Shown: positions 1-9,247, counted from the stretch's first letter. The stretch: 47,815 nucleotides of DNA from Bradyrhizobium genosp. SA-3 (GCF_004212635.1 NZ_PSRT01000065.1:1-47815); one strand, 5' to 3'. Notes: generated by a model from the letters alone, not told the origin. Program-made: numbers and translations.

Positions 1-154
1 TTGCGGGGGAGGGTTGGGGAGAGGGTGTCTCCACGGAGGGACTCCCCAAGAGGAAAGAGCCTCACCCGCCGCGCTCTTCGAGCGCGCCGACCTCTCCCGC
101 ACGCGGGAGAGGTGCAGCGAGTTCGTGGCGGGTTCGGTGCATCCATCACGCGCC
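1..154. repeat. Intergenic palindromic repeat region
   Basis: Non-coding stretch at the left edge. It holds a near-perfect hairpin with an 11-bp stem (90-100 against 103-113, loop of two bases) and a smaller hairpin at 71-85 (GCGCTC/GAGCGC). This GC-rich text resembles dispersed intergenic repeats I associate with bradyrhizobial genomes. It follows the stop codon of the minus-strand GMC gene, so it may act in transcript ending or stability; no T-run is seen. Confidence 0.5.
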
Positions 155-1753
155 TCAATCGAACAAATTGGCGAGGCGCTGCTTCATCTGGTCGGCGATG
201 TAGAGCGCGAGGGCCTGGATGGTGGAGGTCGGGTTGACGCCACCCGAGGTGACGAAGATGCTGCCGTCGACGATGAAGAGGTTCTTGACGTCGTGCGAGC
301 GGCCCCATTCGTTGACGACGGAGCGTTCGGGGTCGGTGCCCATGCGCGCGGTGCCGAGCAGGTGCCAGCCGCCCCACGGAATTGGCGAATTGATGCAGAT
401 GTCGGTCGCACCCGCCGTTTCGAGAACCTCGCGGCCGCGGGCGAGCGCATGCTCCATCATCTTCCGGCTGTTCTCGCTGATCGTATAGTCGATCTTCGGC
501 GCGGGAATGCCGTGACTGTCCTTCAGCACAGGATCGAGCGTGACGCGATTGTGCTCTTCGGGCAGGTCCTCGCAGATCGCGGAGAAACCCAGCCGATGGC
601 CGTTGAGCTTGCGGAAGACGCGATGGTGATCGGCGCCCCAGGGCAGAATGCCCTTCTGCTCGCTGACGACAGCCTCGAACACCGGCCCTGCCCCGCGCAC
701 GAACTGCACGCCGTAGCCGCGCACGAAGCCGCGCGACAGGTCCGTGTCATACCACTGCTTGCTCCACAAGCAGGTCGGCGGCGCGCGGTTGGAATCAGTC
801 GGCTCCTTCACATAGCCGTAGATCTGCGCATAGGGGTGGAACATCAGGTTCTTGCCGACGAGGCCGGACGAATTGGCAAGTCCGTTCGGGAAGCGTCCCG
901 AGGCCGAGTTCAGCAGCAGTCGCGGCGTGCCGACACCGTTGCAGGCGATGATGACGACGTGCGCGGGCTGAAACTGCTCGACGCCGTCCTTATCGTAATA
1001 GACCACGCCCGAGGCCATGCCGTTCTCGTCGGTGGTGATCTCACGCACCCGGCAATGGGTGCGGAGCTCAACGCCGGAGCGGATCGCATGCGGCCAATAG
1101 GTGATGTCGGTGGAAGACTTTGCGCCTTGCGCGCAGGCCGGCGTGCAATGGCCGAGATTGATGCAGCGCGCCCGGCCCTCATAGTCCATGGTCGCGACCG
1201 TCGTGTCCGACGGCCACCAGTGCCAGCGGCGCTTGTTCATGGCCTTGCCGATAATGGCGCCTGACAATCCGAGCGGCTGCTGCGGCATCGGCGGATGCGT
1301 CAGCGGCGAAAGCGGATCGCCTGACAGGCCCGACGTACCCATCATCCGGTCGTTCTCCTCGAAGAACGGGGTCAGTGCGTCGTAGTCGATCGGCCAGTCG
1401 TCGGCGACGCCGTCGAGCGTCTTCACCTTGAAATCGGAGGGATGCAGCCGCGGCCAGTGCGCCGTGTACATCACCGTCGAGCCGCCGACCGCGTTGTAGT
1501 TGACGACCTTGATCGGCGAATTGTTGTCGTTGATCGGGTAGTCCTCGGGCCGGCCGCGAACGTTGGGGCTCGATGACCATTCGCCGTAGAACTTGGCCTC
1601 CCAGTCCCGCCCGGTGCTGGGATATTCCGCCGGGTTCATCCAGCCGCCCTGCTCCAGGCAAAGAATGTGCATCTTGGTCTCGGCCAGCGACCACGCCACC
1701 GCCGCGCCCGAAGCGCCGGCACCGATGATCAGGACGTCCACGGGGTCTTTCAT
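155..1753 (-). CDS. GMC family oxidoreductase (FAD-dependent)
   Basis: Encodes about 532 residues. The N-terminus has the FAD-binding Rossmann motif VLIIGAGASGAA, and the C-terminal part has the GMC_oxred_C pattern with HLLGTARMG (candidate catalytic His) and FIVDGSIFVTSGGVNP, where a second conserved residue usually sits. The family oxidises alcohols, sugars or polyols; the substrate cannot be told from sequence. The start at 1753 is chosen because GGGAGG lies about 10 bases upstream and the Rossmann fold begins within 10 residues; the open frame continues further upstream but without family-like sequence. There is no signal peptide. No gluconate-dehydrogenase-type small subunit or cytochrome gene adjoins it. 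It diverges from the SNase-fold gene. Confidence 0.85.
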   Translation of the reverse strand: MKDPVDVLIIGAGASGAAVAWSLAETKMHILCLEQGGWMNPAEYPSTGRDWEAKFYGEWSSSPNVRGRPEDYPINDNNSPIKVVNYNAVGGSTVMYTAHWPRLHPSDFKVKTLDGVADDWPIDYDALTPFFEENDRMMGTSGLSGDPLSPLTHPPMPQQPLGLSGAIIGKAMNKRRWHWWPSDTTVATMDYEGRARCINLGHCTPACAQGAKSSTDITYWPHAIRSGVELRTHCRVREITTDENGMASGVVYYDKDGVEQFQPAHVVIIACNGVGTPRLLLNSASGRFPNGLANSSGLVGKNLMFHPYAQIYGYVKEPTDSNRAPPTCLWSKQWYDTDLSRGFVRGYGVQFVRGAGPVFEAVVSEQKGILPWGADHHRVFRKLNGHRLGFSAICEDLPEEHNRVTLDPVLKDSHGIPAPKIDYTISENSRKMMEHALARGREVLETAGATDICINSPIPWGGWHLLGTARMGTDPERSVVNEWGRSHDVKNLFIVDGSIFVTSGGVNPTSTIQALALYIADQMKQRLANLFD

Positions 1754-1953
1754 TGCAATCTTGTCCTCCCCCCTCGCCGCTTCCGGGCGATTCGGCCTTT
1801 CGCTATCCGCAAGGCCCGCGAACGATAGGATCAGAGCAATGGCTGAGTAAAGCCGCGAGGCCGGAATGTCGCACTTCGCAAGGCGCAGACCATTGGTATC
1901 GCCACATCCGGATGCTAGGAACAGGCCGCACGAGCCATCGATAGCGAGATCGT

Positions 1954-2742
1954 ATGTCCTTCCGAAATTTCTTTGCCCCCGCCCGCGCTTTTGCGCTCGT
2001 TTCATTTTTTGCCCTGTCCGGATTTCTGGCCTCGTCCGGGCCGGTCTCCGCGCTGACCGCCGCCGCGACGGTGCGCGACGGCAACTCCATCCAGCTCGGC
2101 GACGTCACCTACCGGCTCGACGGCGTCGACGCACCCGAGCTGGACCAGGTCTGCATTGACGATCATGCCGATTCCTGGACCTGCGGCATCGAGGCTCGTG
2201 ACCAACTGACGAAGCTGATCGGCAAACGGACGGTGCGCTGCGACGACGTCGGACCGGAAAAGAGTTTTGGCAAGCGGCACCGCGCCATCTGCACGGCCGA
2301 GGGCGACAAGGCCAGCTTGAACGAGCAGCTGATCAGGCTCGGCTTTGCCCTCGCGCGCGAGCCGATCAAGGCCAACGTCAAGCCCGCGGCCACGGAAGCC
2401 AAGACGGCGGCTGTCGGGATCTGGAAAGGCTGCTTTGTTGCACCGCAAGATTTTCGTAGCGGCAAGAAGGACGGCGCGCTCCTCGGCACCGCGTGCCGCC
2501 CAGACCGCGACAAGGAAATCCGCGCCGTGCTGTTCCCGGAAGAGCTGACGATGCCGCCGAGTTGCAGCATCAAGGGCAAGCTCGCGGTGCGCGCACGCGT
2601 CACCGGCAATATCGGCATCTATCATTTGCGGGGCTGCCCGAGCTATCCGGCGACCACCAAGCCCGACCGCTGGTTCTGCTCGGAGGACGACGCGCAGGCC
2701 GCCGGCTTCCGCAGGGCCTATAATTGCCGTCGGCCGAAGTGA
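1954..2742 (+). CDS. Secreted thermonuclease-like (SNase-fold) protein
   Basis: 262 residues. An N-terminal signal peptide (hydrophobic segment about residues 12-33) precedes an SNase/TNase-like OB-fold domain: VRDGNSIQLGDVTYRLDGVDAPE matches the start of the nuclease core, with the Asp-Ala-Pro-Glu signature. The classic Arg and Glu catalytic residues of staphylococcal nuclease are not obvious, so nuclease activity is uncertain. The last about 60 residues carry a Cys-containing module (YHLRGCPSYP ... WFCSEDDAQAAGFRRAYNC) of the kind found after SNase domains, with paired cysteines. Probably periplasmic or exported. It is a single gene, divergent from the GMC oxidoreductase, and the only downstream feature is a strong terminator 177 bases away. 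Confidence 0.75.
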   Translation: MSFRNFFAPARAFALVSFFALSGFLASSGPVSALTAAATVRDGNSIQLGDVTYRLDGVDAPELDQVCIDDHADSWTCGIEARDQLTKLIGKRTVRCDDVGPEKSFGKRHRAICTAEGDKASLNEQLIRLGFALAREPIKANVKPAATEAKTAAVGIWKGCFVAPQDFRSGKKDGALLGTACRPDRDKEIRAVLFPEELTMPPSCSIKGKLAVRARVTGNIGIYHLRGCPSYPATTKPDRWFCSEDDAQAAGFRRAYNCRRPK

Positions 2743-2918
2743 AAAATTCCCTCACACATCCGTGAGTGGTAGTCCGAGACCGTATTGATCCGGAATTGAA
2801 CTCCATCGGGGGTTGCGTCATTTGTATTGGTACGCAAGCGCCTTGCGCGAGCGTTTCCTTGGCAGCGATCCGGCTTCGGCCCGATTGCCTTGCTCGGGCG
2901 TTTCCTCCCTAGACTTGG

Positions 2919-2953
2919 GCCGCTTGTCATCACAAGCGGCTCTTCTTTTTTGG
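2919..2953 (+). terminator. Rho-independent terminator
   Basis: Perfect 9-bp stem (2919-2927 against 2932-2940) with a 4-base loop, followed directly by TCTTCTTTTTTT. This orientation ends plus-strand transcription. It lies 177 bases beyond the SNase-fold gene stop and 9 bases before the convergent cyoD stop. It could end the nuclease transcript or that of a short untranslated RNA in 2743-2953. Confidence 0.8.
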
Positions 2954-2961
2954 ATGGGGTC

Positions 2962-3351
2962 CTAACTCCGCATCTGCATGATCTGGTCCATCGGCGGCAT
3001 GTTGGCGTTCAGATGCGCCATGATCCAGACCGTGCCGCCGACCACGAGGAAGACGATCAGAAGGCCGAAGGCAAGAGCCAGCACGTTGTTGGTGTTGTCG
3101 GGGCCGGTGGTGATGTGCAGGAAGAACACGAGATGCACGCCCATCTGCGCGATCGCGAGCACGATCAGCGCCACCGGGATGGACGGCTGCCAGACCAGAT
3201 CCGTGCCGGCGATGAAGAACGACGTCGCCGTGAGCAGCAGCGCCAGGACAAGACCGACGACGTAACCGAGGATGCGGACGCCGACACTGTGTTGCTCTTC
3301 CTCGCCGGGCGCGAGGTCGTGTTTGACCAACTCATGCGTCTGATCGCTCAT
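2962..3351 (-). CDS. cyoD: Cytochrome o ubiquinol oxidase subunit IV
   Basis: 129 residues with three predicted membrane helices (about 27-47, 53-77, 87-109) and the family pattern GVHLVFFLH in helix two. CyoD is the small accessory subunit of the bo3-type quinol oxidase, thought to help assemble the CuB site in subunit I. It is last in cyoABCD, and its ATG overlaps the cyoC stop by four bases (ATGA), so it is translationally coupled. No cyoE (heme O synthase) follows; the operon ends here, facing a terminator of the opposite strand. Confidence 0.92.
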   Translation of the reverse strand: MSDQTHELVKHDLAPGEEEQHSVGVRILGYVVGLVLALLLTATSFFIAGTDLVWQPSIPVALIVLAIAQMGVHLVFFLHITTGPDNTNNVLALAFGLLIVFLVVGGTVWIMAHLNANMPPMDQIMQMRS

Positions 3352-3989
3352 GGCGCACTCCCAAGCAGGTAGACCACGGAAAACACGGCGACCCAGATGA
3401 TGTCGAGCGCGTGCCAGAACAGCGCAAAGCACATCATCCGCCGCAAGATGTCGGCACGAAAGCCCTTGGCGAACACCTGGGCTATCATGGTGAGCAGCCA
3501 CAACACGCCGGCCGAGACGTGGAGGCCATGGCATCCGACCAGCGAGAAGAACGCGGTCAGGAACGCGCTGCGCGAGGGGCCATAGCCACGGGCGACGAGG
3601 TTGGCGAATTCGCGGAACTCGATGGTGAGGAATATGAGGCCGAGCACACAGGTCACGGCCATGCCGAGATAGAACCAGAACCGGTTGCGCACGTCGGCGG
3701 CAATGCTGGCCATGCCGCAGGTGAAGCTCGACAGCAACAGGCAGACCGTCTCGATCGCGACGTTCTTCTGCTCGAAGATCTCCGAGCCTTTGGGGCCGCC
3801 AGCGGTCTGGCCGGCCAGCACGGCATAGGCCGCAAAGAAGCAGGAGAACATCACGATGTCGGAGAGCAGGAAGATCCAGAAGCCGTAGGCGGTCACGATC
3901 CGCTTCGGCGCGGGTCCGGTATGCTCGATGACGACACCGATGTGATGGGGATCGGCATGGGCGTGGCCAGCGGTCGCGGTCATCGACAT
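3348..3989 (-). CDS. cyoC: Cytochrome o ubiquinol oxidase subunit III
   Basis: 213 residues, five predicted membrane helices, heme-copper oxidase subunit III fold (AYGFWIFLLSDIVMFSCFFA at the start, GCHGLHVSAGVLW in the later part). It is a His-rich-start membrane subunit without redox cofactors that stabilises the quinol oxidase. The start is set by its one-base overlap with the cyoB stop (TGATG) and by coupling to cyoD at the other end. A second in-frame ATG lies two codons downstream and is equally possible. Confidence 0.93.
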   Translation of the reverse strand: MSMTATAGHAHADPHHIGVVIEHTGPAPKRIVTAYGFWIFLLSDIVMFSCFFAAYAVLAGQTAGGPKGSEIFEQKNVAIETVCLLLSSFTCGMASIAADVRNRFWFYLGMAVTCVLGLIFLTIEFREFANLVARGYGPSRSAFLTAFFSLVGCHGLHVSAGVLWLLTMIAQVFAKGFRADILRRMMCFALFWHALDIIWVAVFSVVYLLGSAP

Positions 3990-5989
3990 CAGACTGCCCC
4001 CGCCATGCTGATGAGCCTGCGCCGTTCCTCCAGATTGACGCGGTCGATGCGGGCAACCTGATCGGCCGGGATGACGTATTCGTCGTGATCGCGCCAGGCG
4101 AACACGACGAAGGTCGCAAAGGCACCTAAGCCGCCCAAAATCACCATCCACCAGATGTGCCAGATCAGCGCGAAGCCCATGATGGTGGCGAAGAACGCGC
4201 AGACGAAGCCGGTCGGCGAATTCCGGGGCATCTCGATGTCCTGATATTCCGGCTCTTCGTGTTCGAGCAGTTGCTGCTTGGCATGAGCCTTCATCTCCCA
4301 ATAGGCGTCCTCGCCGCGCACATCGGGATTGAACGCGAAGTTGAACACCGGCGGCGGCGAAGAGGTCGCCCATTCCAGCGAGCGGCCGTCCCAGGGATCG
4401 CCGGTGCGGTCACGCAGGGCCTCGCGGTCGCGGATGCTGACGACGAGCTGCATGATCTGGCAGATCACGCCGATCGTCAGCACCGCCATGCCGACCGCAG
4501 CTACCAGCATCCAGGGCCGCCACGCCGCGACATCGTAGTGCTGCATGCGGCGCGTCATGCCGAGCATGCCGGCGACATAGAGCGGCATGAAGGTGATGAA
4601 GAAGCCGAGAAAGGTGAACCAGAACGCAGCCTTGCCCCAGCGTTCGTCGAGGCGGAAACCGAACGCCTTCGGAAACCAATATTCGAAGCCGGCGAAAGCG
4701 CCGAACAGCACGCCGCCGATGATGACGTTGTGGAAGTGCGCTACCAGGAACATGCTGTTGTGAAGCATGAAATCGGCTGGGGGTACCGCGAGCAGGACGC
4801 CCGTCAATCCGCCGACGATGAACGTCACCATGAAGCCGACCGCCCACAGCATCGGCGTAGCGAAGCGAATGCGGCCGCCATACATCGTGAACAGCCAGTT
4901 GTAGATCTTCACCCCCGTCGGCACCGCGATGATCATGCTGGCGATGCCGAAGATGGCGTTGACGTCGGGCCCTGCTCCCATCGTGAAGAAATGATGCAGC
5001 CACACCATGAAGGAGATGACGCAGATCGCCATGGTGGCGAGCACCATCGAGCGATAGCCGAACAGCGCCTTGCCGGAGAATGTCGAGACCACCTCGGAGA
5101 AGATGCCGAAGGCCGGCAGCACCAGGATGTAAACCTCGGGATGTCCCCAGGCCCAGATCAAGTTCATGAACATCATGACGTTGCCGCCGGCCTCGTTGGT
5201 GAAGAAGTGGAAGCCGAGGTAGCGGTCGAGCAGCAGCATCGCCAGCGTGGCGGTGAGGATCGGGAAGGCCGCGACGATCAGCAGGTTCGAGGCCAGCGTG
5301 GTCCAGCAGAACATCGGCATGCGCAGATAGTTCATGCCCCTGGTGCGCAGCTTCAGCACCGTGGTGACGAGATTGATGCCGGCGACCAGCGTGCCGACGC
5401 CGGAGATCTCCAGCGACCAGGCGTAGTAGTCGACGCCGACGCCGGGCGAGTAGGACAATTCCGACAGCGGTGGAAAGGCGAGCCAGCCGGTGCGCGCGAA
5501 TTCCCCGACCACGAGCGAGATATTGACCAGCAGCGCGCCGGTCGCGGTCAGCCAGAAGCCGACGGAATTGAGCGTCGGGAAGGCGACGTCGCGCACGCCG
5601 AGCTGGAGCGGCACGATCAGGTTCATCAGCCCGATCACGAACGGCATCGCCACGAAGAAGATCATGATGGTGCCGTGCGCCGAAAAGATCTGGTTGTAGT
5701 GCTCGGGCGGCAGATAACCCTGCGACTGGTAGGCGACGGCCTGCTGGATTCGCATCATGATGGCGTCGCTGCCGCCGCGCAGCAGCATCACCGAGGCCAG
5801 CAGCACATACATGACGCCGATGCGCTTGTGGTCGACGCTGGTGATCCATTCGCTCCAGAGATAGGGCAGATGCCCCTTGATCACGACCCAGGCCAGCACG
5901 CCCAGGATTGCGACCAGCACCACCGCGCCCGCGACGAGCGGAATCGGCTGATCGAACGGAATGGCGGACCAGTCGAGCTTACCGAGCAT
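3989..5989 (-). CDS. cyoB: Cytochrome o ubiquinol oxidase subunit I
   Basis: 666 residues, the catalytic heme-copper subunit. Visible signatures: SAHGTIMIFFVAMPF (low-spin heme His), WGHPEVYILVLPAFG (CuB His and the cross-linked Tyr), WLHHFFTMG (two CuB His) and VAHFHNVIIGG (high- and low-spin heme ligands). It reduces oxygen to water with ubiquinol electrons and pumps protons across the cytoplasmic membrane. The ATG at 5989 gives MLGKLDWSAIPFDQP, which aligns with the usual CyoB start; a GTG at 6001 would add four residues. It overlaps the cyoA end by 11 bases. Confidence 0.95.
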   Translation of the reverse strand: MLGKLDWSAIPFDQPIPLVAGAVVLVAILGVLAWVVIKGHLPYLWSEWITSVDHKRIGVMYVLLASVMLLRGGSDAIMMRIQQAVAYQSQGYLPPEHYNQIFSAHGTIMIFFVAMPFVIGLMNLIVPLQLGVRDVAFPTLNSVGFWLTATGALLVNISLVVGEFARTGWLAFPPLSELSYSPGVGVDYYAWSLEISGVGTLVAGINLVTTVLKLRTRGMNYLRMPMFCWTTLASNLLIVAAFPILTATLAMLLLDRYLGFHFFTNEAGGNVMMFMNLIWAWGHPEVYILVLPAFGIFSEVVSTFSGKALFGYRSMVLATMAICVISFMVWLHHFFTMGAGPDVNAIFGIASMIIAVPTGVKIYNWLFTMYGGRIRFATPMLWAVGFMVTFIVGGLTGVLLAVPPADFMLHNSMFLVAHFHNVIIGGVLFGAFAGFEYWFPKAFGFRLDERWGKAAFWFTFLGFFITFMPLYVAGMLGMTRRMQHYDVAAWRPWMLVAAVGMAVLTIGVICQIMQLVVSIRDREALRDRTGDPWDGRSLEWATSSPPPVFNFAFNPDVRGEDAYWEMKAHAKQQLLEHEEPEYQDIEMPRNSPTGFVCAFFATIMGFALIWHIWWMVILGGLGAFATFVVFAWRDHDEYVIPADQVARIDRVNLEERRRLISMAGAV

Positions 5990-6812
5990 CGTGGCCTCCA
6001 CTGTGCGACCGGCCCGCTTCGGATGCGAGCTCCGGTCCAGGACCCGGCGGAATGTGCTGGGTCGCGATCAGGTCGAACAGACGCGGATCTTCGAGCCGAT
6101 AGGTCGGCCGCCCCGTCTCGATGCCTTGCTGCATCAGCTTTGTATAGCTGTCCGCATTCAGCACGGCATCGGTCTTCGCCGTGGTCGCCACCCACTCCGG
6201 AAAGGCGAGCGGCGAGATCACGTTGACGTCGAACATCATGTCGGGGAAGCCGTCGCCGGAGAAATGCGCCGACAGGCCCTGCAGCTTGCCTTCGTTGTCG
6301 GCGCGCAGGTTCAGCTTCGTCACCATGCCGTTCATGGTGTAGATCATGCTGCCGAGCTGCGGGATGAAGAACGTGTTCATCACGCTCGACGACGTCAGCT
6401 GGAAATTCAGCTCGGCGCCGGCCGGCACCGTCAGCGTGTTGACGGTGGCGATGCGCTGATCCGGATAGATGAACAGCCATTTCCAGTCGAGCGAGACGGC
6501 CTGGATCCGCACCGGGCTGCCGGTGCCCGGCACGGGCGTCGCGGGATCGAGCTGGTGCGAGCCGATCCAGGCGACGCCGCCGAGCAGGATGACGGTAAGC
6601 GCAGGGATCGCCCACACCACCATCTCGACGCGGCCGGAATAGACGAAATCGGGCTGGAAGCGCGCTTTCGGATTGGACGCGCGAAACCAGAACGCGAAGC
6701 CGAGGATCGCGACGATGGTCGGCACCACGATCACGAGCATGATGAAGACGGAATCGACCAGGATGGTGCTGTTGGCCGCAGCCACAGGCCCTTGCGGATC
6801 GAACAGATTCAT
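5979..6812 (-). CDS. cyoA: Cytochrome o ubiquinol oxidase subunit II
   Basis: 277 residues. Two membrane helices (about 18-42 and 59-80) are followed by a periplasmic cupredoxin domain. The CuA ligands of cytochrome c oxidases are absent (the region reads LSAHFSGDGFPDMMFDV), as expected for a quinol oxidase. Unusually there is no signal peptide or lipobox Cys before the first helix; an in-frame TAG 14 codons upstream leaves no room for one. The N-terminus begins at NLFDPQGPVAA, which matches the stretch just after the lipidated Cys in enterobacterial CyoA. First gene of the operon. Confidence 0.9.
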   Translation of the reverse strand: MNLFDPQGPVAAANSTILVDSVFIMLVIVVPTIVAILGFAFWFRASNPKARFQPDFVYSGRVEMVVWAIPALTVILLGGVAWIGSHQLDPATPVPGTGSPVRIQAVSLDWKWLFIYPDQRIATVNTLTVPAGAELNFQLTSSSVMNTFFIPQLGSMIYTMNGMVTKLNLRADNEGKLQGLSAHFSGDGFPDMMFDVNVISPLAFPEWVATTAKTDAVLNADSYTKLMQQGIETGRPTYRLEDPRLFDLIATQHIPPGPGPELASEAGRSHSGGHDAR

Positions 6813-7065
6813 CGGCAAGCCACTGGCGGTTGGGAAGCCCCGGGACAGAGCCTAGCGCGGGAAAGGCTCCGCAACAAACGCGATTGCCTGAAAACGGTTC
6901 CTGAACCGCGAGGGGTCAGCCATGCGCGATGGACCGGGCGCAACATGCAATTCCATGTGATCTCAATGACATGAACGCAGAGGCGCGCCCTTCTCTCCGA
7001 TCGGGGCGATTGCTAATCTGCACGAAAATACTGAATGAACAGACCGAGCCCGGGAGTGAACCGAG

Positions 7066-7866
7066 ATGCGCTTGAAGGACAAGGTTGCGATCGTCGTCGG
7101 CGCCGGCCAGAGCCCCGGCGAGGGCATGGGCAATGGCCGCGCCACCGCGCTCACCTTCGCGCGCGAGGGTGCCAAGGTCTTGTGCGTCGATCACCAGCTG
7201 GAGTCGGCGCAGGAAACGGTCGCGATGATCACGGCGAAGCAGGGCACGGCGGCAGCGTTCAAGGCCGACGTGACCAAGGCCGCCGACATCAAGGCGATGG
7301 TCATGGACGCGCAATCGCGCTGGGGCCGGATCGACGTGCTGCACAACAATGTCGGCGTCAGTCTCTCCGGCGGCGATGCCGAATTGCTGCAGCTGACCGA
7401 AGAGGCATTCGACCGCGTCGTCGCCATCAACCTGAAGAGCTGCATTCTCGCCGCGAAAGAGGTGATCCCGATCATGCGCGCGCAGAGAGGCGGCGCCATC
7501 ATCAACATCTCCTCGATGGCCGCGATCACGACCTATCCTTATGTCGCCTACAAGGCGACGAAGTCGGCGATGATCGCCTTCACCGAACAGCTCGCCTACC
7601 AGAACGCCGAATACGGCATCCGCGCCAACGTCATCCTACCCGGCCTGATGAACACGCCGATGGCGGTCGATATCCGCGCCCGCGAATGGCACAAGACCCG
7701 CGCCGAAGTCGAAGCCGAACGCGACAGCAAGGTGCCGCTGCGCAGGAAGATGGGGACGGGTTGGGATGTCGCCAATGCCGCGCTGTTCCTGGCATCGGAC
7801 GAAGCGAACTTCATCACCGGCGTGACGCTGCCCGTGGATGGCGGCGCGAGCGTGCGGCGGGGGTAG
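7066..7866 (+). CDS. SDR family NAD(P)-dependent oxidoreductase
   Basis: 266 residues, classical short-chain dehydrogenase. The nucleotide-binding loop reads GAGQSPGEGMGNG (extended compared with the usual TGxxxGxG), NNVG replaces NNAG, the catalytic Ser lies in NISSMAAI, and the catalytic pair is Y-V-A-Y-K within YPYVAYKATK. The C-terminus TGVTLPVDGGASV is typical. Substrate unknown. GGGAGTG upstream supports the ATG at 7066. It stands alone between the divergent cyo operon and the convergent sugar dehydrogenase gene. Confidence 0.88.
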   Translation: MRLKDKVAIVVGAGQSPGEGMGNGRATALTFAREGAKVLCVDHQLESAQETVAMITAKQGTAAAFKADVTKAADIKAMVMDAQSRWGRIDVLHNNVGVSLSGGDAELLQLTEEAFDRVVAINLKSCILAAKEVIPIMRAQRGGAIINISSMAAITTYPYVAYKATKSAMIAFTEQLAYQNAEYGIRANVILPGLMNTPMAVDIRAREWHKTRAEVEAERDSKVPLRRKMGTGWDVANAALFLASDEANFITGVTLPVDGGASVRRG

Positions 7867-7885
7867 GTGCCACAGGGACGCTGCA

Positions 7886-7914
7886 CTTACCCTGCCCCTC
7901 CAGGGGAGGGTAAG
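7886..7914. terminator. Terminator-like hairpin between convergent genes
   Basis: Long inverted repeat (CTTACCCT and CCCCT on the left, AGGGG and AGGGTAAG on the right, two-base loop, one bulged G). It lies between the stop codons of the SDR gene and the PQQ-type dehydrogenase gene. There is no T-run on either side, so it may be a bidirectional stabilising hairpin rather than a classic terminator. Confidence 0.5.
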
Positions 7915-7915
7915 G

Positions 7916-9247
7916 TCAGTGCGTCACCCGCCAGATCGTGCCATTGCCGTCCTCCGACACCAGCAGCGATCCATCCTTCGCCACGGCCACTCCCACCGGC
8001 CTGCCCCACACCTCGGTGTCGCTCACGACAAACCCCGTGACGAAATCCTCGTACTCCCCGGTCGGCTTTCCGTCCTTCATCTTGATGCGGATCACCTTGT
8101 AGCCGGTACGCTTTGATCTGTTCCAGGAGCCATGCTGGGCGGCGAAGGCGTCGCCCTGGTACTCGGGCGGAAACTGCGTGCCCTGGTAGAAGGTCATGCC
8201 GAGCGAGGCCGAATGCGGCTGGATCAGCACATCCGGCACCGTCACCTTGTCCTTGAGGTCCGGCCGCGCGCCGGCGTGACGCGGGTCTTCGTTGCCGCCG
8301 ATATAGAACCAGGGCCAGCCGTAGAAGCCGCCCTCCTTCACGCTGGTCACATAATCCGGCGCGAGATCGTCGCCGAGGCCGTCGCGTTCGTTGGTCGAGC
8401 ACCAGGGCAGACCGGTCAGCGGCTGGATCGCGAGGCCGACGCAGTTGCGGAGGCCGGTGGCGTAGATCTTCCGGTCCTTGCCGTCAGGATTGAAGGCCAG
8501 CACGGCGGCGCGCTCGGTCTCGCTGGCCCAGGCCGCACCAAGCGGTTGCGCTTTTGACCACGCCTCCATCCCGCCCGGCGGCGTGCCCATGCCCTCTGCG
8601 ACGTTGCTGAGCGAGCCGACCGACACCAGCATGCGCTTGTTGTCAGGCGTGAACACGATGTCGCGGGTGGAATGGCCGCCATCATGCGGCAGGCTCGCCA
8701 CGATCGTTTCCGCCTTGCCGCGTGCCTTGAGATCGCCGGCCTGGTAGGGAAAGCGAACGACGCTGTCGGTATTGGCGACATAGACCCATTGCGGGTTGTC
8801 GCCGTTCGGAAAAAAGGCGATGCCGAACGGCTGCCTCAGTCCGCTGGCAAACACCTCGTTGGTCGCGACCTTGTCGCCATCGCCAGCGCGCAGCACGCGG
8901 ATGTTGCCGGCCCGCGTCTCCGCGACGAAGACATCGCCATTCGGCGCGACCCGCACGACGCGTGGCGTGCGCAAGCCTTCGGCGAACAGCTCGATCTTGA
9001 ATCCGGCCGGCACCTGGAGCGCAGCCTCCGGCGGACGCGGCACCACACGCGACGAGCTCGCGACCGACCGCGTCGCGCCGGGCCTGATCAGATCCTGTGG
9101 CCGGATCAACCTGACCGTGCCAGGCTTGTCGGCCCGCCAGTCGCCATAGGCGTCCTTACCTTGCAGCACCGGCTCACCTCGTGCGCCGGTCGCAGCCGCG
9201 ACCAGCAATCCCGTGGACATCGCAACGGACCTTATCCTGTTCTTCAC
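7916..9247 (-). CDS. PQQ-dependent sugar dehydrogenase (glucose/sorbosone type)
   Basis: 443 residues starting at a GTG with GGGAGGGAGAC just upstream. An N-terminal signal peptide (about residues 1-24, ending near GARG) is followed by a six-bladed propeller of the GSDH/L-sorbosone dehydrogenase family: PAGFKIELFAEGLRTPR, LRQPFGIAFFP, HDGGHSTRDIVF, GLRNCVGLAI, GGFYGWPWFYIGG, HGSWNRSKRTGYKV. The periplasmic enzyme would oxidise an aldose or sorbosone with PQQ as cofactor; no pqq genes are in the window. It is an isolated gene, divergent from puuD across a 228-base gap that shows no clear motif. Confidence 0.87.
   Translation of the reverse strand: MKNRIRSVAMSTGLLVAAATGARGEPVLQGKDAYGDWRADKPGTVRLIRPQDLIRPGATRSVASSSRVVPRPPEAALQVPAGFKIELFAEGLRTPRVVRVAPNGDVFVAETRAGNIRVLRAGDGDKVATNEVFASGLRQPFGIAFFPNGDNPQWVYVANTDSVVRFPYQAGDLKARGKAETIVASLPHDGGHSTRDIVFTPDNKRMLVSVGSLSNVAEGMGTPPGGMEAWSKAQPLGAAWASETERAAVLAFNPDGKDRKIYATGLRNCVGLAIQPLTGLPWCSTNERDGLGDDLAPDYVTSVKEGGFYGWPWFYIGGNEDPRHAGARPDLKDKVTVPDVLIQPHSASLGMTFYQGTQFPPEYQGDAFAAQHGSWNRSKRTGYKVIRIKMKDGKPTGEYEDFVTGFVVSDTEVWGRPVGVAVAKDGSLLVSEDGNGTIWRVTH

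Noticed and set aside
4157..6226. Long plus-strand open frame of 689 codons opposite cyoB and cyoA
   Set aside because: Antisense shadow of GC-rich coding sequence; its product is His/Asp/Arg-rich low complexity, while the minus-strand frames have clear oxidase motifs.
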